Shown here: in pieces, positions 43,080 to 53,294 of the stretch | Layout of the letters: every line of letters starts with the position of its first letter | How positions within the stretch are numbered: the first letter of the stretch is position 1 | Assembly: GCF_026735165.1 (NCBI RefSeq) | Contig: NZ_JAPQES010000007.1 | Span: 124,001 to 188,000 of the forward strand | Direction of reading: 5' to 3' | Length of the DNA stretch: 64,000 bases | From: Clostridium ganghwense | GTDB lineage: Bacteria; Bacillota; Clostridia; Clostridiales; Clostridiaceae | Notes under the pieces: generated by a model | What the model saw: only the letters and a program-made list of their open reading frames with translations | Told to the model about the DNA's origin: nothing | The model's database searches: none | Made by a program: the position numbers and the translations under genes

Positions 43080-43208
43080 TTTTGTTTAGCATCTCATTTT
43101 ATTATCCAGAGTCTATATTTTAAATATAAATTATTTATAAAATGTAAAATAAAAGAAGGGAAAAACTCTTAAAGTGTAGAATTATTTACATGTAAGGGGG
43201 AGTTACTA

Positions 43209-43409
43209 ATGCAAACAGGGTATATAAATTCACCAGATTCCGAAACAGGTGCAAGTGAATACAAGATTGAAATAGAATATGATAATGGTGAGGTTTTAGA
43301 AGAACAAATAATAAATTATTCTTATTCAAATGTGTTTGAGTGGATTAAGGATAGACATAACGGTAAGAATGATCGAAAAGTAAAAAGTATAAAAATTGAT
43401 TTAATTTAG
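43209..43409 (+). CDS. Unknown small acidic protein
   Basis: 66 residues, acidic, beta-like (YKIEIEYDNGEVLEEQIINY). ATG with AAGGGGGAG. Followed by a terminator. Confidence 0.6.
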   Translation: MQTGYINSPDSETGASEYKIEIEYDNGEVLEEQIINYSYSNVFEWIKDRHNGKNDRKVKSIKIDLI

Positions 43410-43414
43410 ATAAA

Positions 43415-43443
43415 AAAAGAACTCTGTTAAGAGTTCTTTTTTA
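43415..43443 (+). terminator. Terminator before the packaging genes
   Basis: AAGAACTC / GAGTTCTT stem with T6. Confidence 0.75.
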
Positions 43444-43484
43444 TACCCAAAACAAACAATAGGTGAGGTGGTGACAATGTAACT

Positions 43485-44357
43485 ATGTCAGATATAAGAG
43501 CACCAGATATAAAAAAATTAGCTGAAAAAGACTATATAACTGGAATGAAGTATAAAGATATAGCAACTAAATATAATGTATCTTTAAATACAGTTAAGTC
43601 ATGGAAAACAAGATATAAATGGAATAGAAAAGGTGTGCATACAAAAGAAAAAGTATGCACACAAAAAAAGAATATAGAAAAAAGTGTACAAGAGCCAATG
43701 CAACAGGATGTGGAAGAAGTTTTAATGAACTCTTCACTTACTGATAAACAAAGACTTTTTTGTCATTACTATTTAAAATCATTTAATCAAACTATGGCAG
43801 CTATTAAAGCTGGATATTCACCAGAAAGAGCACATGTAACAGGAAGTGAGTTAGTAAGAAATCGTAAGGTGAAAGAGGAGATAAAAAAGCTTAAAGGCAA
43901 AATGACAGAAGAGTTATTTATAGATGCTATGGATGTACTTAGAAAGTATGTTGAAATAGCTTTTGCAGATATAACTGACTATGTTGAATATGGTAAGAAA
44001 GAAATTGTAGTAGATAAAGATGAGGAAGGTAATGAAGTAAAAGCTTTAGTAAACTATGTAGATTTTAAAGATAGTTACATGGTAGATGGAACAATTATTG
44101 AAGAAGTATCTCAAGGTAAAAATGGAGTTAAAATTAAGCTTCATGATAAAATGAAAGCACTTGAAAAACTTGAAAAGTATTTTGATTTGTTTCCTGATAA
44201 GTTTAAGCGAAAAATTGAAGAAGAAAAGCATAAGATGGCTAAGTATAAATTTGAGATTGAGAAAAGCAAATTAAAAACTCAAGAGCAACCAAAACATAAT
44301 AAGGTTACAGAAAATGAATTAAAAGCTATTTTGGAAGATGATGAAGATGATGACTAG
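43485..44357 (+). CDS. Terminase small subunit
   Basis: 290 residues. An N-terminal helix-turn-helix ([24 protein letters not shown]) and the terminase_2 domain ([13 protein letters not shown] ... [12 protein letters not shown] ... [14 protein letters not shown]). It recognises phage DNA for packaging. PBSX-type architecture. ATG 43485; GAGGTGGTGA lies just upstream. Overlaps the large subunit by 20 nt. Confidence 0.9.
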   Translation: MSDIRAPDIKKLAEKDYITGMKYKDIATKYNVSLNTVKSWKTRYKWNRKGVHTKEKVCTQKKNIEKSVQEPMQQDVEEVLMNSSLTDKQRLFCHYYLKSFNQTMAAIKAGYSPERAHVTGSELVRNRKVKEEIKKLKGKMTEELFIDAMDVLRKYVEIAFADITDYVEYGKKEIVVDKDEEGNEVKALVNYVDFKDSYMVDGTIIEEVSQGKNGVKIKLHDKMKALEKLEKYFDLFPDKFKRKIEEEKHKMAKYKFEIEKSKLKTQEQPKHNKVTENELKAILEDDEDDD

Positions 44358-46038
44358 AGAAGAAGAAAGACTGCTTTGGAAGTATCTGAAAAAGAAATTT
44401 AAAAAGAAGTTTAAAAAATCATGGAAGAAACCATTTAGTGATTATGTATTAGGAAGAGAAAAATCAGGACCAAATGGATTAAGAAAAGAGTTAGCAGAAA
44501 TAGATCTTGAGTATTTTGGCAAAGCTTATTTTTCTCATTACTTTAATAGAGAAACTCCTGAATTTCATAGAGAACTAGATACTCTTTGGAATAAGAATGT
44601 TATAAGAAATAAAGCTGGAACTAAAACTGCAGTAGCAGCTCCAAGAGGACATGCTAAAAGTACTAACTTAACTTTTAAAGACACTATACATTCTATAGTT
44701 TATCAGTATAAGCATTATATCTTAATAATTTCAGATTCTAGTGATCAGGCTGAAAGCTTTTTAACTAATATTAGAGAAGAATTTGAAGAGAACGAAGCAT
44801 TTAAAACTGATTTTGGAGAATTGTCAGGTAAGGTTTGGAAGTCTAATGTGCTTTTAACTAATACAAATATAAAAGTTGAAGCATTAGGAGCTGGTAAAAA
44901 GGTCAGAGGTAGAAAGCATAAGAACTGGAGACCTGATTTAATAGTTCTTGATGATATAGAGAATGATGAAAATGTTAGAACTCCAGAGCAAAGAAAGAAA
45001 CTAGAAAATTGGTTTTATAAAGCTGTATCAAAAGCTGGTGATGATTATACAGATATAGTTTATATAGGTACTTTACTTCATTATGATAGTTTGCTTGCTA
45101 AAGTATTAAGGAATCCAGTATATAAAACTAAAAAGTATAAAGCAGTAATATCTTTTGCTTTACATCAAGAATTGTGGCAGCAGTGGGAAAGACTATTTAC
45201 TGATTTAAGTAATGAGAATAGGTTAAATGAAGCTTATTCTTTTTTTTATGCTCATAAAAAGGAAATGCTAGAAGATACAGAAGTACTTTGGGAAGATAAA
45301 CTTACTTATTATGATTTGATGGTTATGAAAGTATCAGAGGGAGATGCTTCCTTTAATTCAGAAGAACAGAATGAGCCTATCAATCCTGATGATTGCTTAT
45401 TTAATGAAGAATGGATTGATTTTTATAACGAAGCTGCTATTAGCTTTAAGGATGAAAAATTTACTTTCTATGGTTTTGTAGATCCTTCATTAGGTAAAAA
45501 CAAAACTAGTGACTATTCTGCAATTATTACAATAGCAAAAGATAATGAAACTGGTTATATGTATGTTATAGATGCCGATATAGAAAGAAGGCATCCAAGT
45601 AAAATAATTGAGGATATATTAGAAAAAGAAAAATGGCTAAGAAATACTTATGGCAGAGGTTATTTATCATTTGGTGCAGAGACAAATCAGTTTCAGTGGT
45701 TTCTAAAAGAAGAATTAACAAAAGCAAGTGCTAAAGCAGGATTGTATTTACCTATAAAAGAAATTCAACAAACTTCAGATAAGGTAATGAGAATTCAAAC
45801 TCTTCAACCAGATATTAAGAACAAATATATAAAGTTTAATAAAAGATTTAAGCTTTTACTAGAGCAATTAAGTTACTTTCCTATGGCAGATCATGATGAT
45901 GGTCCAGATGCACTCGAAGGTTGTAGAACACTTGCTAAAAATAATAAGGTTGAATACAACAAAGAAGTTTACAACAAAGGTATGGGCCTTAAAAACAATA
46001 TCTATAAAAATAAAAGGAGAGGAGGTGCAATATTCTAA
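44338..46038 (+). CDS. Terminase large subunit
   Basis: 566 residues. ATPase with Walker A variant [10 protein letters not shown] (about 102-111) and Walker B LIVLDDIE (about 200), then the RNase H-like nuclease domain ([16 protein letters not shown]; acidic end [11 protein letters not shown]). It drives DNA into the capsid and cuts concatemers. Basic Lys-rich N-terminus. The first ATG of a run was chosen; any of 44338-44350 is possible. Confidence 0.9.
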   Translation: MMKMMTREEERLLWKYLKKKFKKKFKKSWKKPFSDYVLGREKSGPNGLRKELAEIDLEYFGKAYFSHYFNRETPEFHRELDTLWNKNVIRNKAGTKTAVAAPRGHAKSTNLTFKDTIHSIVYQYKHYILIISDSSDQAESFLTNIREEFEENEAFKTDFGELSGKVWKSNVLLTNTNIKVEALGAGKKVRGRKHKNWRPDLIVLDDIENDENVRTPEQRKKLENWFYKAVSKAGDDYTDIVYIGTLLHYDSLLAKVLRNPVYKTKKYKAVISFALHQELWQQWERLFTDLSNENRLNEAYSFFYAHKKEMLEDTEVLWEDKLTYYDLMVMKVSEGDASFNSEEQNEPINPDDCLFNEEWIDFYNEAAISFKDEKFTFYGFVDPSLGKNKTSDYSAIITIAKDNETGYMYVIDADIERRHPSKIIEDILEKEKWLRNTYGRGYLSFGAETNQFQWFLKEELTKASAKAGLYLPIKEIQQTSDKVMRIQTLQPDIKNKYIKFNKRFKLLLEQLSYFPMADHDDGPDALEGCRTLAKNNKVEYNKEVYNKGMGLKNNIYKNKRRGGAIF

Positions 46039-47495
46039 TGGATATAAAACAGCAGCTGCTTAAGCTAAGTAATTCAGAGTTAAATGAAAGAAAAAAGGCA
46101 AGAAGAGATTACTTTTTCTATTTAGGTGAATATGAAGATAAAGAAGCTGCCATATGTGATATGGACCTTTTAGGTCAAAATTGGATAGTAACTGATGATT
46201 TAGATTATGTACCTTCACAAGTAGTTGATAATAAAGTAAAGCCACTAATAGCAAAACAAGCTAGATTTATGTTTGGTAAGGAACCAGATATATTATTTAA
46301 ATCTTATGATAAAGCTGATAAGGAAAAAGCAGAAGAGTTAAGGCAGTATATAGATGGTATATTAAACGGAAATAAGTTTTGGAGCAATACACTAAAAGCC
46401 TTTAGACTAGCAACAGTAACAAAGAGAGTCTTGTTGAGAATGGAAGCTAATCCAGGACAACCGGTAAGGCTCTTTTATCATGATATGAATGATTTTAATT
46501 ATGAGGTTAATCCCAATGATATAAGTCAAATTGTTTCTATAAGTCTGGTCAAGCAAGATTCAGCTACAGCTAAGGAAGAGGTAAGTAAGCAGATATGGTT
46601 TAGATATACTTACTTCATTCAAAATGATAAATGTTATTTAAAAACTGAAAAATTTAAAGGTAATGATTTAGAGACACCTATAGAAACGGTAACTAAAGAT
46701 ACTGGATTAAGCAAGCTACCATGTTGGGTAATTGTCAATGAGCAAAGTTTAACTAGTTCATTAGGCGCAAGTGATTTGAAAGATTTAAAACCACTTCAAA
46801 ACCAATACAACAGTAAGTTGAGTGATTTTAGTGATGCTCTTAGATTTAACATGTTTGGTATGAATGTATTTATTGATGCAGAAGAAGATGGAGTAAATAA
46901 TGCAAAAGTAGCACCTAACTCTGTAATAGCTTTAAGAAGTATTGATAATAGGAAAGCTGATCTAAAAAAAGTTGAAAGTGCTTTTACTAATGCAGAACCT
47001 GTAGATAAATATCTTACAAGGCTTGAGAATTCAATGTATGAGAAGTTAGGAATACCAAGACCAGAACAACTTGCTAATGTTCCATCTGCAAAGTCTATAA
47101 AATATATGTACAATGATTTAATAGCTAGATGTTCAGAAAAATGGCATGATTGGGAACCGGTTATAAGGTCAATGTTGAGACTAATAGTAGAAGCTTGTGG
47201 CAAATTTAACTGTTATGATGACTGGAATCATGAATGGGATAAGCTTCAACACAACATAGTTATTAAAAAGAACTATCCTATTCCAGAAGATGAAGAGGAC
47301 CAGAAACGTCTTGCTATGGAGGAAGTTCAAAATAACGTTAGAAGTCATAGGAGTTATATAAAAGATTTTGCAGATGATGAGGATGCAGAAGGGGCAATGA
47401 AGGAAATAGCTGAAGATATAAAAACTATCAATGAAGCAGAGCAGGACCAATTTCAAAAATCAGTGCAAGATGATTTGAATGGTGATGATGGATAA
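46038..47495 (+). CDS. Portal protein, SPP1 gp6-like
   Basis: 485 residues of the SPP1-type portal family (KPLIAKQARFMFGKEPDI ... LKPLQNQYNSKLSDFSDALRFN ... PSAKSIKYMYNDLIARC). Forms the dodecameric DNA gate. Stop of terL overlaps its ATG; GGAGAGGAGG upstream. Confidence 0.9.
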   Translation: MDIKQQLLKLSNSELNERKKARRDYFFYLGEYEDKEAAICDMDLLGQNWIVTDDLDYVPSQVVDNKVKPLIAKQARFMFGKEPDILFKSYDKADKEKAEELRQYIDGILNGNKFWSNTLKAFRLATVTKRVLLRMEANPGQPVRLFYHDMNDFNYEVNPNDISQIVSISLVKQDSATAKEEVSKQIWFRYTYFIQNDKCYLKTEKFKGNDLETPIETVTKDTGLSKLPCWVIVNEQSLTSSLGASDLKDLKPLQNQYNSKLSDFSDALRFNMFGMNVFIDAEEDGVNNAKVAPNSVIALRSIDNRKADLKKVESAFTNAEPVDKYLTRLENSMYEKLGIPRPEQLANVPSAKSIKYMYNDLIARCSEKWHDWEPVIRSMLRLIVEACGKFNCYDDWNHEWDKLQHNIVIKKNYPIPEDEEDQKRLAMEEVQNNVRSHRSYIKDFADDEDAEGAMKEIAEDIKTINEAEQDQFQKSVQDDLNGDDG

Positions 47496-48433
47496 TGAAT
47501 TTATATCAACAAACTGTACTAGAATCACGCAAAAAGTTTTTGAAACTTACTTTAAAGCAAGAAAAGGAAGTTCTTAATATTTATAAAGAGGCTGCTAAAG
47601 AAATAACTGAAAGACTTGCTAAAAGTAAAGCAGGGAGTTTAAAACAAAGGCAGTTGTCAGAATTACAGAAAACTATTAAGCAGTACACTAGAGAACTTCA
47701 ACAACAATTAAGTAAATCAATTAAAGAAGGAATAAAAGCTAGTGTAGAAATAGCATCAAATGTTCAATTGAGTTATTTTGAAACCATGGATCTACATGAG
47801 GATTTAAGTTCTACATTTAGAAAAATGTTTACTCAGCTTAATGTAGATGTAGCCAAAACTATTGTAAGTGGTGATTATTACAAAGATGGATTAACTTTAG
47901 ATAAACGAATTTGGAACATAACTAAAAGAAATGGTAAGGACCTTAATAGAATTATAAAAGTTAATACTGTTCAACGTAGAAGTGCTGGAGAATTAGCAAA
48001 ACAATTAGAACAGTATATTAATCCTAAAAAGAAGATGATAACACATACAAGAGTACCTGGAATAAATAAAAGCATAGCTTATCAATCCCAGCGTTTGGCC
48101 AGGACAAGTTTAACTCATTCTAACACAGAAAGTTATATTCAAGGTTCAAAGAAAAATCCGTTTTGTGAAGGGTTTAAGTGGAATTTAAGTCCTAGTCATA
48201 GTTTAAGAATGCATGGAAGAACTGATATATGTGATGAGTATGCAGGAAAGATATTTGAACCTGATGAATGTCCTATTCAGCATCCAAACTGTTTATGTTA
48301 TTTTACTCAAGAAACAATACCTATAGAACAAGCTAGAGAAGAACTTATAGAATGGGTAAATGGAGGAGAGAATGCTAAACTAGATAAATGGATAGGAGAT
48401 TATGGTCAAGAATTTGGGATAGGAAGAAGGTAA
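47495..48433 (+). CDS. MuF/SPP1 gp7-like minor head protein
   Basis: 312 residues. The MuF domain lies about 130-270 (GKDLNRIIKVNTVQR ... RLARTSLTHSNTESY ... HGRTDICDEYAGKIF ... HPNCLCYF). A minor head protein bound to the portal; some MuF proteins are fused to toxins, but this one ends at about the plain length. Overlaps the portal stop. Confidence 0.9.
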   Translation: MNLYQQTVLESRKKFLKLTLKQEKEVLNIYKEAAKEITERLAKSKAGSLKQRQLSELQKTIKQYTRELQQQLSKSIKEGIKASVEIASNVQLSYFETMDLHEDLSSTFRKMFTQLNVDVAKTIVSGDYYKDGLTLDKRIWNITKRNGKDLNRIIKVNTVQRRSAGELAKQLEQYINPKKKMITHTRVPGINKSIAYQSQRLARTSLTHSNTESYIQGSKKNPFCEGFKWNLSPSHSLRMHGRTDICDEYAGKIFEPDECPIQHPNCLCYFTQETIPIEQAREELIEWVNGGENAKLDKWIGDYGQEFGIGRR

Positions 48434-48480
48434 TCTAAAGTTTTTGGTGAATTAGCTGCATTAAAATAGGAAAATTATAG

Positions 48481-48486
48481 TATAAT
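48481..48486 (+). promoter_or_regulatory. -10-like element before the PBECR-like gene
   Basis: Perfect TATAAT in the 70-bp gap after the MuF gene; the -35 (GCATTA) is weak. Suggests independent expression of the next gene. Confidence 0.35.
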
Positions 48487-48519
48487 TTAAATATAAAAAA
48501 TGATTTGAGGGGGATTAGA

Positions 48520-48846
48520 ATTAAAGGGAAAATTAATATTCCAGCCAAAAATATTAATTTAAGTAGATTTTCTTTTGATGATAATCATATAAATAATGAG
48601 AGAAATCATAATGTGACGAGAGAAGAAGCTCTAAGCTTTATAAAAAATGCTAAATTATCTATCAGTAAGTGGAATGGTAAATTTGAAAATTATTATTCTT
48701 TTGATGGAGCAACGTATGTGGATATAGAAAATAAAAATATAAGAACTGCATTTAAACAAGAAGAGTTCAAAGAGGATGTTGAAAAAATGATAGAGGTGTT
48801 AAAAAATATGAATGATATAAATTGTCCTAATCATAGTAATGATTAA
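48520..48846 (+). CDS. PBECR-like nuclease/toxin candidate with ATT start
   Basis: 108 residues. RNHNVTREEALSFIKNAK, SISKWNG, YYSFDGATYVDI and IRTAFKQEEF follow the layout of PBECR domains (phage barnase-EndoU-colicin-RelE-like nucleases) that accompany or are fused to MuF head proteins. It could be an injected effector. The start is best read as ATT 48520, 6 nt after AGGGGG; the in-frame TTG at 48505 overlaps that site. Two terminators follow. Confidence 0.6.
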   Translation: MKGKINIPAKNINLSRFSFDDNHINNERNHNVTREEALSFIKNAKLSISKWNGKFENYYSFDGATYVDIENKNIRTAFKQEEFKEDVEKMIEVLKNMNDINCPNHSND

Positions 48847-48848
48847 AT

Positions 48849-48887
48849 AGGTACTTACTAAGTAAAAATAGTAGGTGCTTTTTATTT
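48849..48887 (+). terminator. Terminator
   Basis: GTACTTACT / AGTAGGTGC stem with T5 after the PBECR-like gene. Confidence 0.65.
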
Positions 48888-48920
48888 TGGAGGCTATTGG
48901 AGATGGATAGGATAAATGAT

Positions 48921-48948
48921 AAGGCGTATAAGTACGTCTTTTTATTTT
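48921..48948 (+). terminator. Second terminator after the PBECR-like gene
   Basis: AAGGCGTA-TAAG-TACGTCTT with T5. Confidence 0.65.
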
Positions 48949-48973
48949 GTAAAAATTTAAGGAGGTTTAAGTT

Positions 48974-49618
48974 ATGGGATTATTAGAATATTTAAAGAAA
49001 ATCTTAGGTGATGAAGAAGGACAAAAGGCATATGACAAAATTCAAGCAGATAAGGATAATGTCATTTTAGTTGATTCAAAGAAAGAATCTAAGTACGTTG
49101 AAAAAGGAAAGATTGATTCTGCTAATCAAACTATAAAAGATTATAAGCAGCAGATAAAAGACAGAGATACACAATTAAATGATTTAAAAGAAAAGCTTAA
49201 AGATATAAAAGATGTAAAAGAATTAGAAAGTGAAATTGAGAAATTAAAAACTGAAAATCAACAAACTACAGAAAAATATGAATCAAAGCTAAAACAAATA
49301 GAATTTGATACTAAATTTGAAAAAGCTTTAACAAGTCATAAGCCTAAAAATACAAGAGCTCTGAAAGCACTATTAGATATGGAAAAAATCAAACTTGATG
49401 GTGACAGTATTTTAGGGCTTGATGATCAAATGAAAGTATTAAAAGAATCTGATGCTTACTTATTTGAAGATGAAAAATCAGATAAGGGGGGAGGTACAGG
49501 TGTAATTGGTGGACAGGATAAGAAAGATGCTCCAACTGAAACAATAGGTGCAAGATTAGCAAAGCAGAAAGCTGAAAATCAAAAAAATATAGAAAATGAA
49601 TTTTTCAAAATAAACTAG
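48974..49618 (+). CDS. Scaffold protein (phage GP20-like)
   Basis: 214 residues: a long coiled coil (about 50-105) and a C-terminal conserved part (TKFEKALTSHKPKNTRALKALLD ... GLDDQMKVLKESDAYLF), as in GP20/DUF4355 scaffold proteins that guide capsid assembly. AAGGAGG start site, directly before the capsid genes. Confidence 0.85.
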   Translation: MGLLEYLKKILGDEEGQKAYDKIQADKDNVILVDSKKESKYVEKGKIDSANQTIKDYKQQIKDRDTQLNDLKEKLKDIKDVKELESEIEKLKTENQQTTEKYESKLKQIEFDTKFEKALTSHKPKNTRALKALLDMEKIKLDGDSILGLDDQMKVLKESDAYLFEDEKSDKGGGTGVIGGQDKKDAPTETIGARLAKQKAENQKNIENEFFKIN

Positions 49619-49634
49619 TGAGAGGTGAAAATTA

Positions 49635-49976
49635 ATGAGTAGACAATATTCAAGACAAATTTTTGGGGTAAATGAAAATATTCTTGCTATTCCAGATAAT
49701 TTTGTAAATGTTCCTTTAAAGGTGAAATATGATGATGTACCAGTTGATTCAAATGGTAAGAGAATACTTAAGGCAGGAACCATATTAAGTAAAACAGGCA
49801 AAATTGTAAATGATGGAACTGCTTATGGTTTAGTATATGAAAATGTTGATTTTACAACTGTTGTAGGTAATGAAACAGTTCCAGTAACAATACATGGAAT
49901 TATAAATGGTAAGAAATTACCTACAGCTCCAAGTGCAGAGGCTCTAGCAGCAATGAAACAAATAACTATAATATAA
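49635..49976 (+). CDS. Head decoration-like protein
   Basis: 113 residues, beta-rich, Gly/Val/Thr content; placed between scaffold and major capsid, as decoration proteins are in lambda gpE-type modules. GAGAGGTGA start site. Confidence 0.65.
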   Translation: MSRQYSRQIFGVNENILAIPDNFVNVPLKVKYDDVPVDSNGKRILKAGTILSKTGKIVNDGTAYGLVYENVDFTTVVGNETVPVTIHGIINGKKLPTAPSAEALAAMKQITII

Positions 49977-50003
49977 AAAGTTTAGAAAGGTAAGGTGACA
50001 TTT

Positions 50004-51041
50004 ATGCCAGTTGATGTAATGGAAGTAATAAATGCAGAAAGTGTTAGTCAGTATGTTACAGGAATGCCAAAAGAAAATAAAATAGGAGAGGCTCTATTTC
50101 CACGTAAAAAGCAGATGGGAATTGATATTACTTTAATCAAGGGTGCAAAAAATAAGCCGGTAGCATTAAGACCAAGTACTTTTGATGTATCTGTAAAGCT
50201 AAGAAGTTTAAGAGCAGATGTAAAAGAAGAAACAAAAGAAATGCCATTCTTTAAAGAAGCAGTTGCTATTAAGGAAAGAGATAGACAAGATTTGCTCCTT
50301 GCAATGAGTGGAAAAAATACTCAATGGAGAGATATGATCTTAGATAATATATACAACGATACAAAATGTCTTGTAGATGGTGCTGATATACAAGCAGAAA
50401 GAATGAGAATGCAGCTAATAAGCGAAGGTAAAATACTTGTATCTACACAAGATAGAGATATAAGTTTTGACTATGGTTTTCCTGTTGGTCATATGGAAAC
50501 TCTTTCAGGTACTGCAGTATGGTCTGATACAGAAAATTCTACACCAATAGAGGATATTATGAGATGGCAAGATAAGGTTGAAGAAGATACTGGAGTAAGA
50601 CCATCAAGAGCAGTATGTACAAGAAAAACTTTTAATTATCTCAAAGCTAACAAAGGAGCAAGATTAGACATTGATAGAACAGGCAGCACAATAATAACAG
50701 ATGTCATTATTAAAAAATATTTAAATGATAAAGTTGGAATAGTTGTAGAAATAGTAAGTGGTAATTTTATTGCTGAAGATGGCTCAAATCAACCTTATTT
50801 CCCTGAAGATATATTTACATTACTTCCAGATGGTACCTTAGGAAGAACTTATTACGGTACAACACCAGAAGAAGCAGATTTAATGACAGGGAATGCAGCT
50901 CAAGTTGCTATTGTAAGAGATGGAATTGCAATAACAACTGTTAAACAAACAGATCCAGTAACTGTAGTGACAAAAGTATCTCAGATTACTCTTCCAAGCT
51001 TTGAAAGAATAGAAGAGATTTTTATAGCAAGAGTTAAATAA
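50004..51041 (+). CDS. Major capsid protein, lambda gpE-like
   Basis: 345 residues of the capsid E family: KQMGIDITLIKGAKN, FDVSVKLRSLRADVKEET, MPFFKEA and the C-terminal TVKQTDPVTVVTKVSQ segment. HK97-fold shell protein. ATG 50004 follows AAGGTGA; GTG at 49995 is within it. A strong terminator follows. Confidence 0.9.
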   Translation: MPVDVMEVINAESVSQYVTGMPKENKIGEALFPRKKQMGIDITLIKGAKNKPVALRPSTFDVSVKLRSLRADVKEETKEMPFFKEAVAIKERDRQDLLLAMSGKNTQWRDMILDNIYNDTKCLVDGADIQAERMRMQLISEGKILVSTQDRDISFDYGFPVGHMETLSGTAVWSDTENSTPIEDIMRWQDKVEEDTGVRPSRAVCTRKTFNYLKANKGARLDIDRTGSTIITDVIIKKYLNDKVGIVVEIVSGNFIAEDGSNQPYFPEDIFTLLPDGTLGRTYYGTTPEEADLMTGNAAQVAIVRDGIAITTVKQTDPVTVVTKVSQITLPSFERIEEIFIARVK

Positions 51042-51055
51042 TAATTAATTAACAA

Positions 51056-51085
51056 ATAGGAGAGTTTTTCTCTCCTTATTTTTTT
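51056..51085 (+). terminator. Terminator after the capsid gene
   Basis: AGGAGAG / CTCTCCT stem with T7; probably partial, lowering expression of downstream genes. Confidence 0.8.
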
Positions 51086-51101
51086 AGAAAGGATGATATA
51101 A

Positions 51102-51311
51102 ATGGCTAAGAAAAAAATTAAAGCAAAGGCGTTAGTTAATCTTAAATATGATAAGGAAATAAAGAAAATAGGTGAAGAATTAAAAATAAGAATTGATAAT
51201 GTTGAATCAATGGTAGATAGGGGATTGATTGTACTACTAGAAGATATACCTGAAAAACTAGGAGAAGATGATGAGACGGGTGGGGAAAGTAATGAAAAAG
51301 AAGGTGAATAG
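51102..51311 (+). CDS. Small acidic-tailed head/tail-junction protein
   Basis: 69 residues; basic first third, acidic Gly/Glu tail. In the head-tail joining module. AAAGGATGA start site. Confidence 0.6.
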   Translation: MAKKKIKAKALVNLKYDKEIKKIGEELKIRIDNVESMVDRGLIVLLEDIPEKLGEDDETGGESNEKEGE

Positions 51312-51313
51312 TT

Positions 51314-51595
51314 ATGGCTACCACACCTATTGAAGTTTTAAAATTTAATTTACAAGAGAAACAGTTTCCTTATTTTGATTATAAGGAGCTAGAGATTTTA
51401 CTAGAAACTAATGATAATGATGTAAATAAAGCAACTTACAAAGGATGCATGATGAAAGCTCAAGAAGATGGTTTAAATATAGGACCATTGAAAACAGAGT
51501 CTAATAAAGAATATTGGTTGAATCTTGCTAAAAGTTTTAAACCTAAGAAAACTTATAACTATATAACAAGCATGAAAAGAAGTGATGGTCAATGA
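51314..51595 (+). CDS. Head-tail connector-like protein
   Basis: 93 residues, helical; position right after the capsid genes fits the adaptor protein that docks on the portal. No strong motif. Confidence 0.6.
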   Translation: MATTPIEVLKFNLQEKQFPYFDYKELEILLETNDNDVNKATYKGCMMKAQEDGLNIGPLKTESNKEYWLNLAKSFKPKKTYNYITSMKRSDGQ

Positions 51596-51954
51596 GTTTA
51601 AATATAGAAAGAATAAAACAGCAAGTTAAAAGAGGAATAGCTATAAAACCTACTCATATAAAGCTTATTAGAAAAGAGAAAATAAGCAATGGTATGAGAG
51701 GTGGAAAAGAAAAACCAGTAGATGTTGCTGAACTTGATGTTTTTATAGATGATAGTAAACATTCATTAAGTGGTAATTTAAAAGAATCAGGAAAAATAAA
51801 TAGAATTAGAAGTCTAACAATGCTTGCTGTAGCAGAAGGCTTTGAAATTAAAGAAGGAGATTATTTTATTGCCAATGAGATAAAGTACAGAGTAACTTAT
51901 CCGGGAATGCTTGTAGAAGGAGTTTATAACTCTGATTTAGAGGTGGTTAAATGA
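51592..51954 (+). CDS. Head closure-like protein
   Basis: 120 residues, beta-rich (EGFEIKEGDYFIANEIKYRVTYPG), typical of head-closure or stopper proteins. Overlaps both neighbours by 4 nt. Confidence 0.65.
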   Translation: MSLNIERIKQQVKRGIAIKPTHIKLIRKEKISNGMRGGKEKPVDVAELDVFIDDSKHSLSGNLKESGKINRIRSLTMLAVAEGFEIKEGDYFIANEIKYRVTYPGMLVEGVYNSDLEVVK

Positions 51955-52325
51955 GTGATGGTTGTAAAATAGATATGAATGGTTTAGATGAAGCAATGAG
52001 AAAACTTAAGGAGTTTACTCCAAGGCTTAAAGCAGCATTAGCTTTAGATGCTCAAAACATAGCTATGGAAATGGAAAAATGGGCTAAAGAAAATGCACCA
52101 TGGGAAGATAGAACAGCTCATGCACGTTTATTTTTAAAAGCTACAGTTAAATGGAAACACACCAATGAACTTATGATAACTATTAGCCATGGAGTAGATT
52201 ATGGGGTGTATCTTGAATTAGCTAATGAAGGTAAGTATGCAATACTTGAAAAAGCTATTCAAGAGTTTACTCCACAATTCCATGAAGGTTGGAAGAAGAT
52301 AGTACAATCCGTAGGAGTGATTTAA
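51951..52325 (+). CDS. HK97 gp10-like head-tail joining protein
   Basis: 124 residues. ENAPWEDRTAHARLFLKATVKW and YGVYLELANEGKYAILEKAI match the HK97 gp10 family that completes the neck or tail. Overlaps both neighbours. Confidence 0.8.
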   Translation: MSDGCKIDMNGLDEAMRKLKEFTPRLKAALALDAQNIAMEMEKWAKENAPWEDRTAHARLFLKATVKWKHTNELMITISHGVDYGVYLELANEGKYAILEKAIQEFTPQFHEGWKKIVQSVGVI

Positions 52326-52663
52326 TGAATAGACAAGAGTTATTTAATTTATTAGATCCTGTTTATCCCACATATGCTATAGGAGAACATAAAGGTGAAT
52401 GTATAGAATCATATATAGTTCTAAAATTTGATGGACAATTAACAAGTATGAATAACAGTCAGTGTGGTTGGCAGTTTGTTCATATTTTTTTATATGCTCC
52501 TTTAGGAGACATAACAATACTTGATGATATGATACTTGAAGTTAAACAAGCTCTTAAAAATAAGCTTGAAGATACAGGAGAAATTACTCCTGAAATAATC
52601 GATAGTGATAAAAAAGCTTATATGAGAAGGATAAAATATAGAATACCAAAGGAGGTAGTTTAA
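52325..52663 (+). CDS. Tail completion-like protein
   Basis: 112 residues, position between gp10-like and tail tube genes. ATG 52325 overlaps the upstream stop; GGAGTGA lies upstream. Motifs weak. Confidence 0.65.
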   Translation: MNRQELFNLLDPVYPTYAIGEHKGECIESYIVLKFDGQLTSMNNSQCGWQFVHIFLYAPLGDITILDDMILEVKQALKNKLEDTGEITPEIIDSDKKAYMRRIKYRIPKEVV

Positions 52664-52665
52664 GT

Positions 52666-53241
52666 ATGGGTACAACTGGTGAGATTTTGTACAATATTAA
52701 AAAGGTTATTTTGACACCAATAGATAAAAGTACTGGTTTACCATTAGCTGATGCTAAAAAAATTAATGTTCAATGTGATAGTGAAGCTGATATTGATCCT
52801 GAAATATCTCAAGGTAAAGAAAAAACACTTAGAGATGATGAAAGAATATTGGCAACTGCAAATACTCCAGATTTAATCTATGGATATAAATTAAAACTAA
52901 AAAATAATACCTTTGATATAGCAGTAGCAGCATTAGTAGAAGGTGGAAATGTTAGATATGATAAAGAAGATCCTACAAAAATAATAGGTTATGATACACC
53001 AATGCTTTCAGAAGGATGTACCTTGAAGCCTTTTATGACTGAAATATATGTGGCAAATTATGAGGGAGACGACATAAAAAATTATGCGAAGATAACATTT
53101 AATAAGTGTACAGGAAAGGCGTTTAAAATGTCACTTAAGAAGGATTTCTTTGCTCCTGAATTTGAGATTAAGTGTAGAGAAAATACTAAGGCTAAATTAA
53201 CAATGAAATCACTTGATTTTGTTGATGAAATACCAGCATAA
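52666..53241 (+). CDS. Major tail tube protein
   Basis: 191 residues, mixed beta, with the repeated layout of tail tube proteins (DSEADIDPEISQGKEKTLR ... LIYGYKLKLKNNTFD). AAAGGAGG start site. A terminator follows. Confidence 0.8.
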   Translation: MGTTGEILYNIKKVILTPIDKSTGLPLADAKKINVQCDSEADIDPEISQGKEKTLRDDERILATANTPDLIYGYKLKLKNNTFDIAVAALVEGGNVRYDKEDPTKIIGYDTPMLSEGCTLKPFMTEIYVANYEGDDIKNYAKITFNKCTGKAFKMSLKKDFFAPEFEIKCRENTKAKLTMKSLDFVDEIPA

Positions 53242-53268
53242 GAGGGCTTTAAACAAGCTCTCTTTTTA
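53241..53268 (+). terminator. Terminator after the tail tube gene
   Basis: AGAGGGCTT / AAGCTCTCT stem with T5. Confidence 0.8.
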
Positions 53269-53294
53269 ATTTGAATAATTTGGAGGTCGATAAT

